The notes beneath the pieces were generated by a model. The model worked only from the letters and a program-made list of their open reading frames with translations, searched no databases and was not told the DNA's origin. Below, piece after piece: positions 18,111 through 28,036 of a stretch of 64,000 bases of DNA. The stretch's first letter is position 1. Each line of letters begins with the position of its first letter. This stretch comes from a bacterium (GTDB lineage: Bacteria; Planctomycetota; Planctomycetia; Planctomycetales; Planctomycetaceae): positions 1 to 64,000 of the forward strand of contig WGMU01000036.1 of the NCBI GenBank assembly GCA_016124895.1. Direction: 5' to 3'. A program made the position numbers and the translations under genes.

Positions 18111-20390
18111 TCAATGATTGAACATGAACTCGTGCGTTGCCAGCAGAGACCAGATCAGTGAACGGTAGGCTTCGCCACGGTCAGGTTCGGCGTTCAGAAA
18201 CTCGATGGCCACCGATCGCTCCTTCGACGACGGCGGTCGGGCCAGGACGCGCAGGAAGATCCTGTCGACGTTGCTGGCGTGCGCGTCTGATGACGCGACG
18301 AGTTCCGCGACGTAGCCGTTGGTCGCGGTCAACTTGCGCTGGATCTCGTCCGAGTTGACCAGTTCGAGTGCCTGAGCGAGCGCCGGTTCATCCGAGCGTT
18401 CACACTCGCAGGCGGACGTCCGAGCCGGGCGGCCGAACACATCAAGGAAGTTGCTCACAACGTTCTCGTCGGGAAGATCGATCGCCCGCATGTCCGGAGG
18501 AAACGTACCAGGACCGCCAGGAAACTGCGTCGGCACTTCCAGTACCTGGCTGATTCCGTCGAGTAGAACTTCGGCAGGAAGTCGTCGCGGATAGAAGCGA
18601 GCGAAGCTCTGCAGATCGTCGCGGTTTGATTCTGAGAGGAGGGAACTCAGGCCATACGCCTGCGAGTTCGTGATCACTCGAATGAGATGCCGGACGTTGT
18701 AGCCGCTGCGGGCGAAGTCGCGAGCCAGCGTGTCAAGCAGTTCCGGATGGCTGGGCGGATTCGTGCTGCGCGCATCGTCGATCGGGTGAATGATGCCGCG
18801 CTGAAAGAAATGGCCCCACAGGCGGTTGGCCATCGTCCGTGCGAAGAAGGGATTGTCAGCATCAGTCATCCAGCGGGCAAAAGCCCGACGCGGATCGGCG
18901 TAAGGTTCAAGGTCGAGGTCCGGCCCGCCGGGTGGTCTCGGAGTCATGACTTCACCCGTTCGTGGGTGAGTGACCGTTCCGGAATTCTTCACGAAGATGA
19001 TTTCACTGGTGGGCACTTCGGCGTCAGCAAAGCCCCCTTTGCGGCCGACTCGGGCGAAGACGGCTGCGAGGCTGTAATAGTCGGCCTGAGTCCAGCGTTC
19101 GGCCGGGTGTCGGTGACACTGAGCACATTGAATGCGGATGCCGAGGAACGCCTGCGCGACGGATTCGACATAGTCCTGTGTCGTTCGCACCGAGCGATAC
19201 CAGAGAGTCGGCGGGACTTCATTCTGGCTGCCCGTCGCCGTCAGGATCTCCGTGACAAACTGGTCGTACGGTTTGTTGGCCGCGATCGAATCGCGAATCC
19301 ACGCTGTGAAGAGAGCCGTCCCCGCTCGCTGTTTGCTCGTTGAGTAGCCGCGACCGCGGTTCTGCAGAATGGCAGCCCACTTCAGTGCGAAGTAACTCGC
19401 GTGCTCGGGCCGTTCGAGTAAGTCATCGATCAATCGAGCCCGTTTGTCGGGGCGTTTGTCGGCCACGTAACGCTGCACTTCGTCGACAGTGGGCAGAACT
19501 CCGCACACGTCGAGTGTCACTCGCCGAATGAACTCGTAGTCGTCGGCCGGAGCAGACGGAACGACACCCAGGTTCTGCCACTGTTTGGCCAGCAGACGAT
19601 TGACCTGCTGACTCGTCTCACGCACAAACTCGTCGTTCGTCTTCGGGACTTCGACGGTCAGTTGGCCAGGCGGCGACCCACTGAATGGCACCGTCCCTCG
19701 AAACGTCCCGACGCTACCGCCGAAACGGACCATGACGGCGAACAGGCCGCCACGATCGAACGTTTTGACCTGACCGACGTCGCTGACTTCTGCCACGGTC
19801 GGCAGATTCGTTTCGTACAGGGCTCGTCGTGTGACGTCTCGTGAGCGACCATTGGAAAAGTGCGCGGTGACTTTCAGATTGATCGTTGAGTTCCTTGCGA
19901 CAACTCGACTGTCTGGCGAAACCGTGACACGTTCGAGCGTCGGCTCGCCGGGCTGCGGCCCCGGTGCTCCGGCGAGGATCCACTGTTTGAGAACGCGGTA
20001 GTCCTCCGAGTCTGCTGAAATCCGCGAGCCGCCTCCGTGAGGAACTCGACCGGTTGCTTTGGCGAGCAGCAGGCTGCGATCAGGAGCCCCCGGAAAGACG
20101 CGACGACCACGACTTTCCCGCAGCAGCGCGACGTAATCGAAAGCCGGTTCAAACCCCAGCAGTGACAGGCGGAAGCCATTCTGCCCCGTCGCCTTGCCGT
20201 GGCAGCCGCCGCTGTTGCAGCCGTATCGAGTCAGAATCGGGACGACATCGCTCAGGAAGCTGACTGGCGGTTCGTCTGTCGATGAACTCGATGACTCAGG
20301 ATCGGCTGCCGCTACCTGGCTGCCGGGAATCAACGTCAGCAGAGCAGTTGTCAGTAGCGCGGTTAGTAATGGATGAGAACGGACAGGCAT
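18111..20390 (-). CDS. Planctomycete cytochrome C protein with DUF1549 and DUF1553
   Basis: 759 residues from the ATG at 20390, which begins the signal peptide (LLTALLTTALLTLIPGSQVAAA); the frame opens 13 codons earlier. A haem-like motif CNSGGCH (residues 58-64) has four residues between the cysteines rather than two, as is common in this subfamily. An Ig-like (Big_2-type) segment follows at about 145-245 (VTVSPDSRVVARNST). DUF1549 starts with DDYEFIRRVTLDVCGVLPT and carries a canonical CAQCH at 422-426. DUF1553 ends the protein (FARTMANRLWGHFFQRGI, LPDENVVSNFLDVFGRP, LATHEFMFNH). It lies second in the PPC-cytochrome-DUF1501 unit and is predicted periplasmic. Confidence 0.9.
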   Translation of the reverse strand: MPVRSHPLLTALLTTALLTLIPGSQVAAADPESSSSSTDEPPVSFLSDVVPILTRYGCNSGGCHGKATGQNGFRLSLLGFEPAFDYVALLRESRGRRVFPGAPDRSLLLAKATGRVPHGGGSRISADSEDYRVLKQWILAGAPGPQPGEPTLERVTVSPDSRVVARNSTINLKVTAHFSNGRSRDVTRRALYETNLPTVAEVSDVGQVKTFDRGGLFAVMVRFGGSVGTFRGTVPFSGSPPGQLTVEVPKTNDEFVRETSQQVNRLLAKQWQNLGVVPSAPADDYEFIRRVTLDVCGVLPTVDEVQRYVADKRPDKRARLIDDLLERPEHASYFALKWAAILQNRGRGYSTSKQRAGTALFTAWIRDSIAANKPYDQFVTEILTATGSQNEVPPTLWYRSVRTTQDYVESVAQAFLGIRIQCAQCHRHPAERWTQADYYSLAAVFARVGRKGGFADAEVPTSEIIFVKNSGTVTHPRTGEVMTPRPPGGPDLDLEPYADPRRAFARWMTDADNPFFARTMANRLWGHFFQRGIIHPIDDARSTNPPSHPELLDTLARDFARSGYNVRHLIRVITNSQAYGLSSLLSESNRDDLQSFARFYPRRLPAEVLLDGISQVLEVPTQFPGGPGTFPPDMRAIDLPDENVVSNFLDVFGRPARTSACECERSDEPALAQALELVNSDEIQRKLTATNGYVAELVASSDAHASNVDRIFLRVLARPPSSKERSVAIEFLNAEPDRGEAYRSLIWSLLATHEFMFNH

Positions 20391-20516
20391 TGGTTGCCCT
20401 GCGGGGAAGGAGACGGCGGCGGGGGACACTGAGCGAGTAGAAGGACAGGCAGGCGACGAAGAAGGCGATTGGAGTGACTGAGGCGGGGCGAGTTGGCGTC
20501 TCTGGATTTTTGCGGC

Positions 20517-23006
20517 TTATTGATCTGCGGCGCCGGGCACACTCGATTCAACCACTTCGAGGTCCAGAAAACAGCTTCCGTGATAGATCGCCTGGTCCTC
20601 GACAACGCCGACGGCGTACAGCCGCAGCGCGGGTTGATGTCCGAGCGGCGCGTTGTCGTTGGCGATGATCTGAATTGTACCGGTGTCAGTCTGTCCGACG
20701 AACGTCACTCCGCGGCCGCGCAGGCCGTCGACCGCTTCAGACGTCGTGTACAGCTCTGTGTGAATTTTGCTGATAAAGCCGTTGATGCGGCGAGCGGAAT
20801 ACTTCACCTGAATAATCTCACCGCGGCGAATCTGTCGTGGATTGTGGGGATCGGCGGAAACCACAAACGCCGCAGGGTGAACCTCAAACGTGACCGGGTT
20901 GCTGAAGATGACGACCGCTTCAGTCTTTCGTTCGCCCTGCGCATTGGGTGGCCCGACTGGAACGGTTGTCTGACCCTGAACCGCCAGCGTGTACTTTCCT
21001 GGCGGCAACGTCGGAGGGAGATAGAAGCTGACGTAGCCCTTGTTCTGGCCGGCCGGAATCTCTGCCATCTGATTCGGAATCTGATCAGGAACCCCGACGC
21101 CGATCAGTGTCACGGCCGCCTGATGATCGAGATCCTGCCGCTCGACCTGAACCGCAACATCAAGAATGCCGCCGGGCGAGTGGCGGACCTGCAGGTCTCC
21201 GAAGAGATGATGATGCCGCGGCTCGTGGCCGTTCGCAGTGATGCGGACCGGCGCTTCCTCTGCGATCGCGACCGGAATGGAATCGGTGACTCGGCCCCAG
21301 CCGGTGGGACGGCCAGTGCGAACGGACACTCCGCCTCGAACAGCGGTCGCAACTGTCTGCCTCGAGTGCGCTGAAAATGACAGCGCGCCGACAAGTGGCT
21401 GGGCGTCGTCAGTGGCCGAGATCACCAGTGGAGCGCGATCGACTCCGGGGCCGAGCCACACATCCGGGCAATCGATCCCGGAGGGCAGATCATCCGCCGT
21501 CACTCGAATTGAACCTGTCAGACCGCGCTGGCGAAACGCGACAACGTCCAGCAGCGTACGGCCCTGCCTGTTCAGCGTGATCCCTTGCGGTCCGTCCGCG
21601 TGAGGCAGGACGACGAGTCGCGCGGCCGCTTCTTCACGCCGCAGGCTCAGGCGATAAACGCGACGAGGATCAGCAGTCAGTCCGCCCGTCACACTGCGGA
21701 CGAGGATGAGATAGCGACCATTGCCCGGTACGACAAAGCGTCCCGAGGGATCGGAATGGCTGGTGGGAAACGGGGTACTGCCGAGGTCCTGGACCACATC
21801 CGTGAACCTCGCCAGTTCGAGTTTGCCGGATTCGTCGAGCACCGTGATGTCGAGGTCGACCGGCGAGCCGATGCGTTCGCCGAAGCCTTCGAGCCACAGC
21901 ACTTCGCCACGCCGAGCGGTCACGGCAAGCCAGTCGCGTTCGTCACTCTCAATTAACTGGCCACTGACTTCGCAGGGAATCTCCAGTGTCTGCGGAGACC
22001 GGCGCGATGAAGGACTTGGAGCCTCAACCACGACCGGGACGTCCGTAACACCGATGAGGACCGGCGCGTGGCCGCCGGGAAGACGCCAGGCCAGTGCGTC
22101 GACGGCGATCTGCTGCGAGCCGAGTCGAAGCCCGGCCGGAGATGCTTCGGCCAGCGACGGAGCTGTGACGTCGACAGCGATTTCGTCAAATGGCTCTGCT
22201 GCGGAAGTCACCCTGTCCGGCCGCAGATTCCAGCCGAAGACGGTAACACGCGTTGTTTCGCCAGCCGGGATGACGCTGGGAATCGTGAACGCGGCACGCG
22301 GGCCGGTATCGAGATCGAGCCGATAGAAGTGATCGTCGCTGCCAGAGAAGACGAGATCGTAAAGTCGAACGACGTACTCGCCATCGGCCGGCACCGTAAA
22401 GTCGATCAGTGGGTCGACGCCGAAGAAACCGCGGCTGACAGCAATGCGCCGACCGCTGGCATCGAACAGTTCGAGCATGGCTCGCAGATTCGAGTCGATT
22501 CGTTCGGCAAAGCATTCGATGATGACCCGCTGTCCCTGCCTGGCGGAAAACGCAAAACGGTCGACGTCGCCCTTCTGAATGCGCCCGTTGATCGTTGCAT
22601 CGAGAGGCACCTGCTGCGGTGAATCAGCATCGTTGTTCGGTTCGGCTTCGAGGCTTTCCCGGCGGTTGCCGACCACAAACACGCGCGGAGAACTCAGGCC
22701 ATCCGGAGTGCTGGCCGCCAGATCGTACTGACCGACGAAGGTGTCTTCCGGAATCGACAGCGCGAACACACCGGGCTTGTCGGCGACCTTGCGGCAGACG
22801 ATCCCGGACTGGCTGCAGAGCAGGCTGGAAGCGTTGCCGAGCCCGCTTCCCGCAATCGTCACTTCGACCGTGGTGCCGGCCTGGCCGCCAGCCGGAAAGA
22901 CCGAATTCAAAACGGGCGCAGCGAACGCTCGGCCCGACGGCAGCAGAACAATCGCGGCGAACAGCGGGAAGAATCCGTTGAAGTGTCGTCGCGGCAGCCG
23001 GCACAT
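20517..23006 (-). CDS. Exported PPC-domain (pre-peptidase C-terminal) multidomain protein
   Basis: 829 residues with a signal peptide (FFPLFAAIVLLPSGRAFAAP). It begins with an IPT/TIG-like Ig fold (PVLNSVFPAGGQAGTTVEVTIAGSGL). Two pre-peptidase C-terminal beta-sandwich domains follow: EAEPNNDADSPQQVPLDATINGRI with DVDRFAFSARQGQRVIIE (about residues 118-230), and GQLIESDERDWLAVTARRGEVLWLEGFG (about 345-480). The remainder is beta-rich and repetitive. This is the standard third member of planctomycete DUF1549/DUF1553-DUF1501 units; a binding or scaffold role on the exported complex is inferred. It is probably the first gene of the unit, preceded by a REP pair. No catalytic residues are recognisable. 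Confidence 0.85.
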   Translation of the reverse strand: MCRLPRRHFNGFFPLFAAIVLLPSGRAFAAPVLNSVFPAGGQAGTTVEVTIAGSGLGNASSLLCSQSGIVCRKVADKPGVFALSIPEDTFVGQYDLAASTPDGLSSPRVFVVGNRRESLEAEPNNDADSPQQVPLDATINGRIQKGDVDRFAFSARQGQRVIIECFAERIDSNLRAMLELFDASGRRIAVSRGFFGVDPLIDFTVPADGEYVVRLYDLVFSGSDDHFYRLDLDTGPRAAFTIPSVIPAGETTRVTVFGWNLRPDRVTSAAEPFDEIAVDVTAPSLAEASPAGLRLGSQQIAVDALAWRLPGGHAPVLIGVTDVPVVVEAPSPSSRRSPQTLEIPCEVSGQLIESDERDWLAVTARRGEVLWLEGFGERIGSPVDLDITVLDESGKLELARFTDVVQDLGSTPFPTSHSDPSGRFVVPGNGRYLILVRSVTGGLTADPRRVYRLSLRREEAAARLVVLPHADGPQGITLNRQGRTLLDVVAFRQRGLTGSIRVTADDLPSGIDCPDVWLGPGVDRAPLVISATDDAQPLVGALSFSAHSRQTVATAVRGGVSVRTGRPTGWGRVTDSIPVAIAEEAPVRITANGHEPRHHHLFGDLQVRHSPGGILDVAVQVERQDLDHQAAVTLIGVGVPDQIPNQMAEIPAGQNKGYVSFYLPPTLPPGKYTLAVQGQTTVPVGPPNAQGERKTEAVVIFSNPVTFEVHPAAFVVSADPHNPRQIRRGEIIQVKYSARRINGFISKIHTELYTTSEAVDGLRGRGVTFVGQTDTGTIQIIANDNAPLGHQPALRLYAVGVVEDQAIYHGSCFLDLEVVESSVPGAADQ

Positions 23007-23054
23007 ACGCGGTCGCTTTCTGCTTTAACGCAAGAATTCATCAGGCTGAAAACT

Positions 23055-23176
23055 GTAGCCAGGTTTCTCCGAAACCAGGACGAACTCGCGAGCGGCGGTC
23101 GAGCTTAGTGGATCGGCTTGCTGAACAGTTCGGCGTTGTTTCTGACGACGTGCGAGTTTTGGAAAAACTCGCCTAC
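23055..23176. repeat. BIME-like pair 1, downstream of the DUF1552 gene
   Basis: Left unit: GTAG (23055-23058) then CCAGGTTTC-TCC-GAAACCAGG (23059-23079; 8 of 9 pairs). Right unit: GCGAGTTTT-GGA-AAAACTCGC (23152-23172) followed by CTAC (23173-23176). Read on the minus strand, the right unit is GTAG, a spacer base, a stem, a TCC loop and a stem, so the two are inverted copies. The right unit ends just before the DUF1552 stop codon region. The pair fills the gap between the DUF1552 and PPC genes. Confidence 0.75.
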
Positions 23177-23191
23177 GGCTGGCAACGCGGA

Positions 23192-24490
23192 TCAGATTCC
23201 GGCCAGTTGTTCGGTCGCGTTGCCGAAGTTCGGCAGGGTGACGCCCATGCGATCCATGATCGTCAGGTACAGGCCGGACATGGAACGCTCACGGGCGGAT
23301 TCAAAGTCGAGGCTGCGGCCGGTCTTCCATTTTCCGCCGAGGCCACCCGCCATCAGTAGCGGGACTTTCGGCGCGTTGTGCGCCGTCCATTGCTCGTTGG
23401 CCAGCATGATGCAGCAGTTGTCGAGCACGGTGCCATCACCTTCCTGAATCGAATCGAGCTTCCTGACCAGGTACGCGTACTGCTCGACCCAGAACCGCGT
23501 GATTGACGCGAACTCGGGATTGTTCCAACTGTGTGAGAAGCTGTGGTGGTCGTCCCGCAAACCGAGGAACGGGTAAATCTGACCGGAGAGATTGTTTGTC
23601 AGCAGCAGCGTGGCAATGCGTGTCCGATCCGTCTGAAACGCCAGAGCCACAATGTCGCACATCAGCCGTGACTGCTCATCGAGTTGTCCGGTCAGGCCGT
23701 CTGCGGGTCGCAGTTTCCTGACGTCGACCCCGGAATCCGCCTGCTCGCGCTGAGTGGTCTGCATTTTCTGCATCCGCTGCTCGACCTCGCGCACGCTCGT
23801 CGTGTACTCGTCGATTTTCGAGCGATCGGACTTCGAGACCTTACGTGAGACATCGTTCAACTGACTCAGCACGTGATCAAGCACGCTGATCTGCGTACGA
23901 CTGCCGCGACTCTCAAACAGGCTGTCGAAGGCCAGTGACGGGTACTGTTCTGCGGGCACGGGCGAGACTGGCGAACTCCACGAAACGTGCGACGAATACA
24001 TCATCGAGTAGCCGGATTCGTGAAATCCGCTGACTGGCCGCTCGCACGCCAGCACCAGACTTGGCAGCGCCGTCCGATCACCGAGTCGCTGCGCAAAGAT
24101 CTGGTCCATACTCGTCGCCGCCCGAATCTCACGGCCTCCCTGCGGCTGCACACCGGTCAGAATGCCGGCCGCTCCGCGCGCGTGCCCGCCAACCACGCTC
24201 GAAGGATGCTGCAGGCCGTTGATGACATTCAACTTCGACTTGACCGGCTCCAGCGGTTTGAACACCGGCCCGAGTTCCATCGCGTCGCCGTCGCCCTTCG
24301 ACCACCATTCCGGCGGATGAATCCCGTCGCCGAAGAACAGAAACGCAAACCGCCGAGGCGGTGTGTCGTCATTCGCTCCGACGTTGCTTTCTGCCGCGAG
24401 CAGCCGGGCCGATTCCAGCCACGGCAATGCAAGGCTGGCACCGAGCCCCTTGAGAACAACGCGGCGGGAAAGTCGATGATTCGGGTGCAT
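23192..24490 (-). CDS. DUF1552 protein with twin-arginine signal
   Basis: 432 residues. The N terminus LSRRVVLKGLGASLALPWLE is the standard DUF1552 opening and a Tat-type signal. Conserved blocks include RFAFLFFGDGIHPPEWW, LNVINGLQHPSSVVGGHARG, SMDQIFAQRLGDRTALPSLVLACE, DEYTTSVREVEQRMQKM and CDIVALAFQTDRTRIATLLL. DUF1552 proteins are relatives of DUF1501 and in planctomycetes are the regular partner of DUF1587/1592/1588/1585 cytochromes. Such a cytochrome is the gene immediately upstream (24659-28036), 168 bases away. Function is unknown. The gene is bracketed by two near-identical REP pairs filling the gaps on both sides. Confidence 0.88.
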   Translation of the reverse strand: MHPNHRLSRRVVLKGLGASLALPWLESARLLAAESNVGANDDTPPRRFAFLFFGDGIHPPEWWSKGDGDAMELGPVFKPLEPVKSKLNVINGLQHPSSVVGGHARGAAGILTGVQPQGGREIRAATSMDQIFAQRLGDRTALPSLVLACERPVSGFHESGYSMMYSSHVSWSSPVSPVPAEQYPSLAFDSLFESRGSRTQISVLDHVLSQLNDVSRKVSKSDRSKIDEYTTSVREVEQRMQKMQTTQREQADSGVDVRKLRPADGLTGQLDEQSRLMCDIVALAFQTDRTRIATLLLTNNLSGQIYPFLGLRDDHHSFSHSWNNPEFASITRFWVEQYAYLVRKLDSIQEGDGTVLDNCCIMLANEQWTAHNAPKVPLLMAGGLGGKWKTGRSLDFESARERSMSGLYLTIMDRMGVTLPNFGNATEQLAGI

Positions 24491-24525
24491 TGTGAGAAAT
24501 CCCTGAAACGATCTGCTCGAAAGCT

Positions 24526-24645
24526 GTGGTCGAGTTTCTCCGAAACTCGAACGAACTTGTGAGCGACTGATTTATTCGTTGACGGTCAATTGGCTGGTTA
24601 GGCGGTGCCTCTGTCGCTCTGCGAGTTTTGGAAAAACTCGCCTAC
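24526..24645. repeat. BIME-like pair 2, upstream of the DUF1552 gene
   Basis: Left unit: GTGG (24526-24529) then TCGAGTTTC-TCC-GAAACTCGA (24530-24550), a perfect 9-bp stem. Right unit: GCGAGTTTT-GGA-AAAACTCGC (24621-24641) followed after one overlapping base by CTAC (24642-24645). The right unit and its flank are identical to the right unit of pair 1 over more than 30 bases. The left units differ between pairs but keep base pairing. It fills the gap between the cytochrome stop (24659) and the DUF1552 start. Confidence 0.75.
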
Positions 24646-24658
24646 GGCTGACAACTCC

Positions 24659-27600
24659 CTATGGCTGGCCGCGTTGATTCCGGAACTGAGGACTCTTCAC
24701 GACGGTTTCAAACAGTGCCGAGAACCGATACTCGTTCTGTTCGAGGGACATTGCCATCTCATCCAGTAAGGGTTGATCGGACAGAATGACCGATCGCCCC
24801 AGCGCGTATCCAAGAAACTTCCGGCACAGCGTGCGAATAAATTCCTGACGACGCTGACTTTCAACATAATCAATCAGGCCGGAAATTCCGCGAGCAGATT
24901 CTCCGTTCGGAAGATCGCCGAGGTCGTCCACAGGTCGACCAGCCAGGTCTTTCGTACGTGCCCGGCCGATCGCGTCGAAGCCTTCGAGGGCCAGGCCGAG
25001 TCCGTCGAAATGGACGTGGCACATCGCGCACCGCGGATTCCCGACATGCTCCGCGAGCAGCTCGCGCAGCGGCTTTGCGGCGGTGGCTTCGCTTTTCGGG
25101 AGTTCCGGAACGTCGGCCGGTGGTGGCGGGAAGTGCTGGCCGAGCAGGTGATGCACGGTCCAGAAACCGCGTTTGACCGGACTGGTCCGTTCGCCCGCCG
25201 AGTTCGCTGTCAGAACAATGCCCATGCCGAACAGCCCGCCGCGGCCGGACTTTCGCAGCCCGTCGACGCGACGCCAGAGTGAGTCGGGCGAGACTGCCGA
25301 ATGCCGACGATGCGACGCATTCCAGCGAGCGGCTTCGGTGCGGTAGCGATCAGCGATCTCGCCGCCGTAATGCTTCGCCAGGACGCCGTTAACGAATGTC
25401 GTGTCTGAGGTCAGCAGTTCCGTGACTGGCCGGTCTTCCTGGATGAGGAATGTCGCCAATCGCTGCGGCTCTTCAAACATCGCCTCGCGAAGTTCGTCGG
25501 TGTAGCCGGGAAACGTGTCCGGGTTGATCGGGTCCTTCGACAGATAATCGCGATACCGCAGCCACTGCCCGAGAAACTCGCGGGCGAATGCCGAGACGCG
25601 ATCGTCCTTCAGCATTCGGCGAGTCTGAGCAAGCAGCGTTGTTTCGTCCTGCAGACTGTCGTTCTGAGTGGTGGCCAGCAGCTCGTCGTCCGGCAGCGAC
25701 GACCACAGGAAGTAACTCAGCCGCGACGCCAGCGCATTGCTCGACAGCGGCTGAATGCCAGGTTCGGACGCGACTTCGGCATACCGGTAACAGAAATCCG
25801 GCGACATCAGGGTTCCTGCCAGCACGCCACGCAACGAGTCCTCGACGCTCTGCCCCTGCTTCCGCAGCTTCTGATACAGCACCTGCAGCGACTCGGTGTC
25901 GTGCGCTGTCAGCTCGCGATGAAACGCACGGCGGGCGAGTTGTTCGAGGTCGCGCAGACCGTGCTGCTCGGCAACCAGCGTCAGCTCCTGCTGAGTCTGC
26001 AGCCCCGCGCGAATCTGCTCGAAGAATCCGTGAATCAGGTCGAAGCGGTCGTTCGGCGTTTCCGGCGTCAGCGAGTCCTCGACGAGCTTCACGCCCATCT
26101 TGTCGAGGTAGACCTTCTCAAACCGAGTCAGTAACTCGTCGTCGACCAGCTTCGGATCTTCCGACTGCAGGAAGTCGAACCGCTTGTCGTGCAGCACGTG
26201 CCGCTCGGCACGCTCGAACCAGACAAAACCACGGAGCAGCGTTTCGGTGTGTCTGGTGACGAACTCGAGTTCCTGCCAGAGACGGTCGAGTTCCGCGTTC
26301 TGCTGCCCGTCGAGCACTTTCTGCACGAGCGGCTGATCGTCCCGGAAGAAGCCTTCGACCAGATGAAACCCGGCTGCCAGCCCGCGCGACGGATCGACGT
26401 AACAGAACCGGTTGGGAAACGTCTCGCAGAATCGTTCGGACGATTCCGTCATGCTGCGAGCCAGCTCGCTGTCGCGGTTGATCAGCAGTTCGACGCTGCT
26501 GCTGAGCGGATCATCGAGCACGCGATCGGTCGCTGACTGAACCAGCACTGCTCCATCGCGGCCGTGCTCGGGATCGAGTTCGCAATCGATGAGCAGATGC
26601 TTGCCGTCGACCGCTGCGAGCAACTCCGCCGGCAGTCGCAGTTCGATCAGCGCGGGAGCCTCGACAGCGAACGAGTCGGCATCGATCCCGTGGCCGAGCG
26701 GGTGCCGGCCGAAACCGAGTTGCTCGGCGAGCTGCGGTGCGTGTGTTTCGAGGATCGACTTCAGTGAGACGGTTTCGTGCTCGGCCGCCTGCCTGTCGTT
26801 GCCGGGAAAACGGTCGGCCTTGCTGAACAGAGCCCGCTTCAGCAGCACGAAGTTGTCGCGAGCGTTTTCAAACGCGGGATCGATCCGCAGCGTCAGCGTT
26901 ACGTGCTGCTTTGCGTCATTCTCGCGCGGCTTTCTCAGCCGATCAAAACGAATGAGCGTCTGAGTTTGAAACCGCGCAAGGCTGAACCGGTCGCGTGCCG
27001 CTGCCACGTCGGCTCGAAACTTCAGATGCTGAATCGGCCAGTTGCCGGCGTTTGAGCGAATGACCTGTTCGTCCACCGGGCCAAGCTGCCGCCGCGCGAA
27101 TTCGACCAGGTGTTCCAGCGCAGTGAGTTCTGCCGGCACTACATCGTCACTCGCCGGCGCGGGCAAAGCGTTCCACCGTTCTCCGATCTGTCGCACGTAC
27201 CCGGTTCCGGCCGCCGCCTCGTTCAGAAACGCGACGACTCGCGAGAGATACTTCGGGCTCAGTTCGTTCTGACGGGCCAGGTGATCGAGCGCTGCATCAC
27301 GGTCCGCGTCTCCGCGATGCCGGTATCGCCAGGCGGCTTCGAGGTAATCGCGAATCTGCACATCGTGCTGCTGATAGAAGTCAATAATCGCCTGCTCAGT
27401 CAGCTTCTTCCGCTCGTTGTAAGACGTCACTGGAAACGGAGCAAAGTCGATTCCGTGAGGCTCCAGCACAAGATGGCTCGCGACGTCGTGAGCCGCTCCG
27501 AGATACTTCCGCAGCAGGCTCGGCGACATGCTGAGCGCTTCGCCGGTATTGTCGAATCCTTCTCCCCCGGCGGGGTCCGCGGGAAAGTCCCGCGTCGGCT

Positions 27601-28036
27601 GGATGTCGACACCGGTGAGATCACGCACTGACAGATCGTATTCCGTATTTGACAGTCGCCGCGGCAAGACGACGCCCGGATCACCGGCGTTCTGCAGCGC
27701 TTCGTCAAGCAGAAGCTTTCTGACCGTTTCCACGACGGCGGTACGTTCATCAATTGTCGGCTGCAGTTTCTCGTCTTCCGGCGGCATCGCGCCGTCACGG
27801 ATGAATTCGGCGATGCTCGTCCAGCGACGGAAGTGCGCGGTGACGTCCGCTGTTTTCTGATAGCGAGTCAGGTCGAGTTCGCCGCGAGCCTCTTTGCTGT
27901 TGTGACACTTCACGCAGTACTTCTGCGAGAACGGAACAACGCGGTCGACGTAGTCATCCGCAGAAACACGACCAGCGGCGGGGATCGCAGGAAAGAAAGA
28001 CAGCAACAACAGCATTCGGGCGGGGGTAACAGCCAT
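24659..28036 (-). CDS. Planctomycete cytochrome C protein (DUF1587/1592/1588/1585 type), long form
   Basis: 1125 residues from the ATG at 28036, which gives a signal peptide (MLLLLSFFPAIPAAGRVSA); the open frame upstream runs through an intergenic palindrome and is not coding. The first haem motif CVKCH is at residues 41-45 (PSCyt1, with NSKEARGELDLTRYQ). DUF1587 follows (RRLSNTEYDLSVRDLTGVD). A long middle region of about 450 residues, partly helical and charged, separates it from DUF1592 (ALASRLSYFLWSSLPDDELL), DUF1588 (GRGGLFGMGIVLTANSAGERTSPVKRG), a second haem motif CAMCH at 1003-1007 with DGLGLALEGFDAIG, and DUF1585 (CRKFLGYALGRSVILSD). It pairs with the DUF1552 gene downstream. It is longer than the 898-residue relative at 11019. 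Confidence 0.9.
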   Translation of the reverse strand: MAVTPARMLLLLSFFPAIPAAGRVSADDYVDRVVPFSQKYCVKCHNSKEARGELDLTRYQKTADVTAHFRRWTSIAEFIRDGAMPPEDEKLQPTIDERTAVVETVRKLLLDEALQNAGDPGVVLPRRLSNTEYDLSVRDLTGVDIQPTRDFPADPAGGEGFDNTGEALSMSPSLLRKYLGAAHDVASHLVLEPHGIDFAPFPVTSYNERKKLTEQAIIDFYQQHDVQIRDYLEAAWRYRHRGDADRDAALDHLARQNELSPKYLSRVVAFLNEAAAGTGYVRQIGERWNALPAPASDDVVPAELTALEHLVEFARRQLGPVDEQVIRSNAGNWPIQHLKFRADVAAARDRFSLARFQTQTLIRFDRLRKPRENDAKQHVTLTLRIDPAFENARDNFVLLKRALFSKADRFPGNDRQAAEHETVSLKSILETHAPQLAEQLGFGRHPLGHGIDADSFAVEAPALIELRLPAELLAAVDGKHLLIDCELDPEHGRDGAVLVQSATDRVLDDPLSSSVELLINRDSELARSMTESSERFCETFPNRFCYVDPSRGLAAGFHLVEGFFRDDQPLVQKVLDGQQNAELDRLWQELEFVTRHTETLLRGFVWFERAERHVLHDKRFDFLQSEDPKLVDDELLTRFEKVYLDKMGVKLVEDSLTPETPNDRFDLIHGFFEQIRAGLQTQQELTLVAEQHGLRDLEQLARRAFHRELTAHDTESLQVLYQKLRKQGQSVEDSLRGVLAGTLMSPDFCYRYAEVASEPGIQPLSSNALASRLSYFLWSSLPDDELLATTQNDSLQDETTLLAQTRRMLKDDRVSAFAREFLGQWLRYRDYLSKDPINPDTFPGYTDELREAMFEEPQRLATFLIQEDRPVTELLTSDTTFVNGVLAKHYGGEIADRYRTEAARWNASHRRHSAVSPDSLWRRVDGLRKSGRGGLFGMGIVLTANSAGERTSPVKRGFWTVHHLLGQHFPPPPADVPELPKSEATAAKPLRELLAEHVGNPRCAMCHVHFDGLGLALEGFDAIGRARTKDLAGRPVDDLGDLPNGESARGISGLIDYVESQRRQEFIRTLCRKFLGYALGRSVILSDQPLLDEMAMSLEQNEYRFSALFETVVKSPQFRNQRGQP

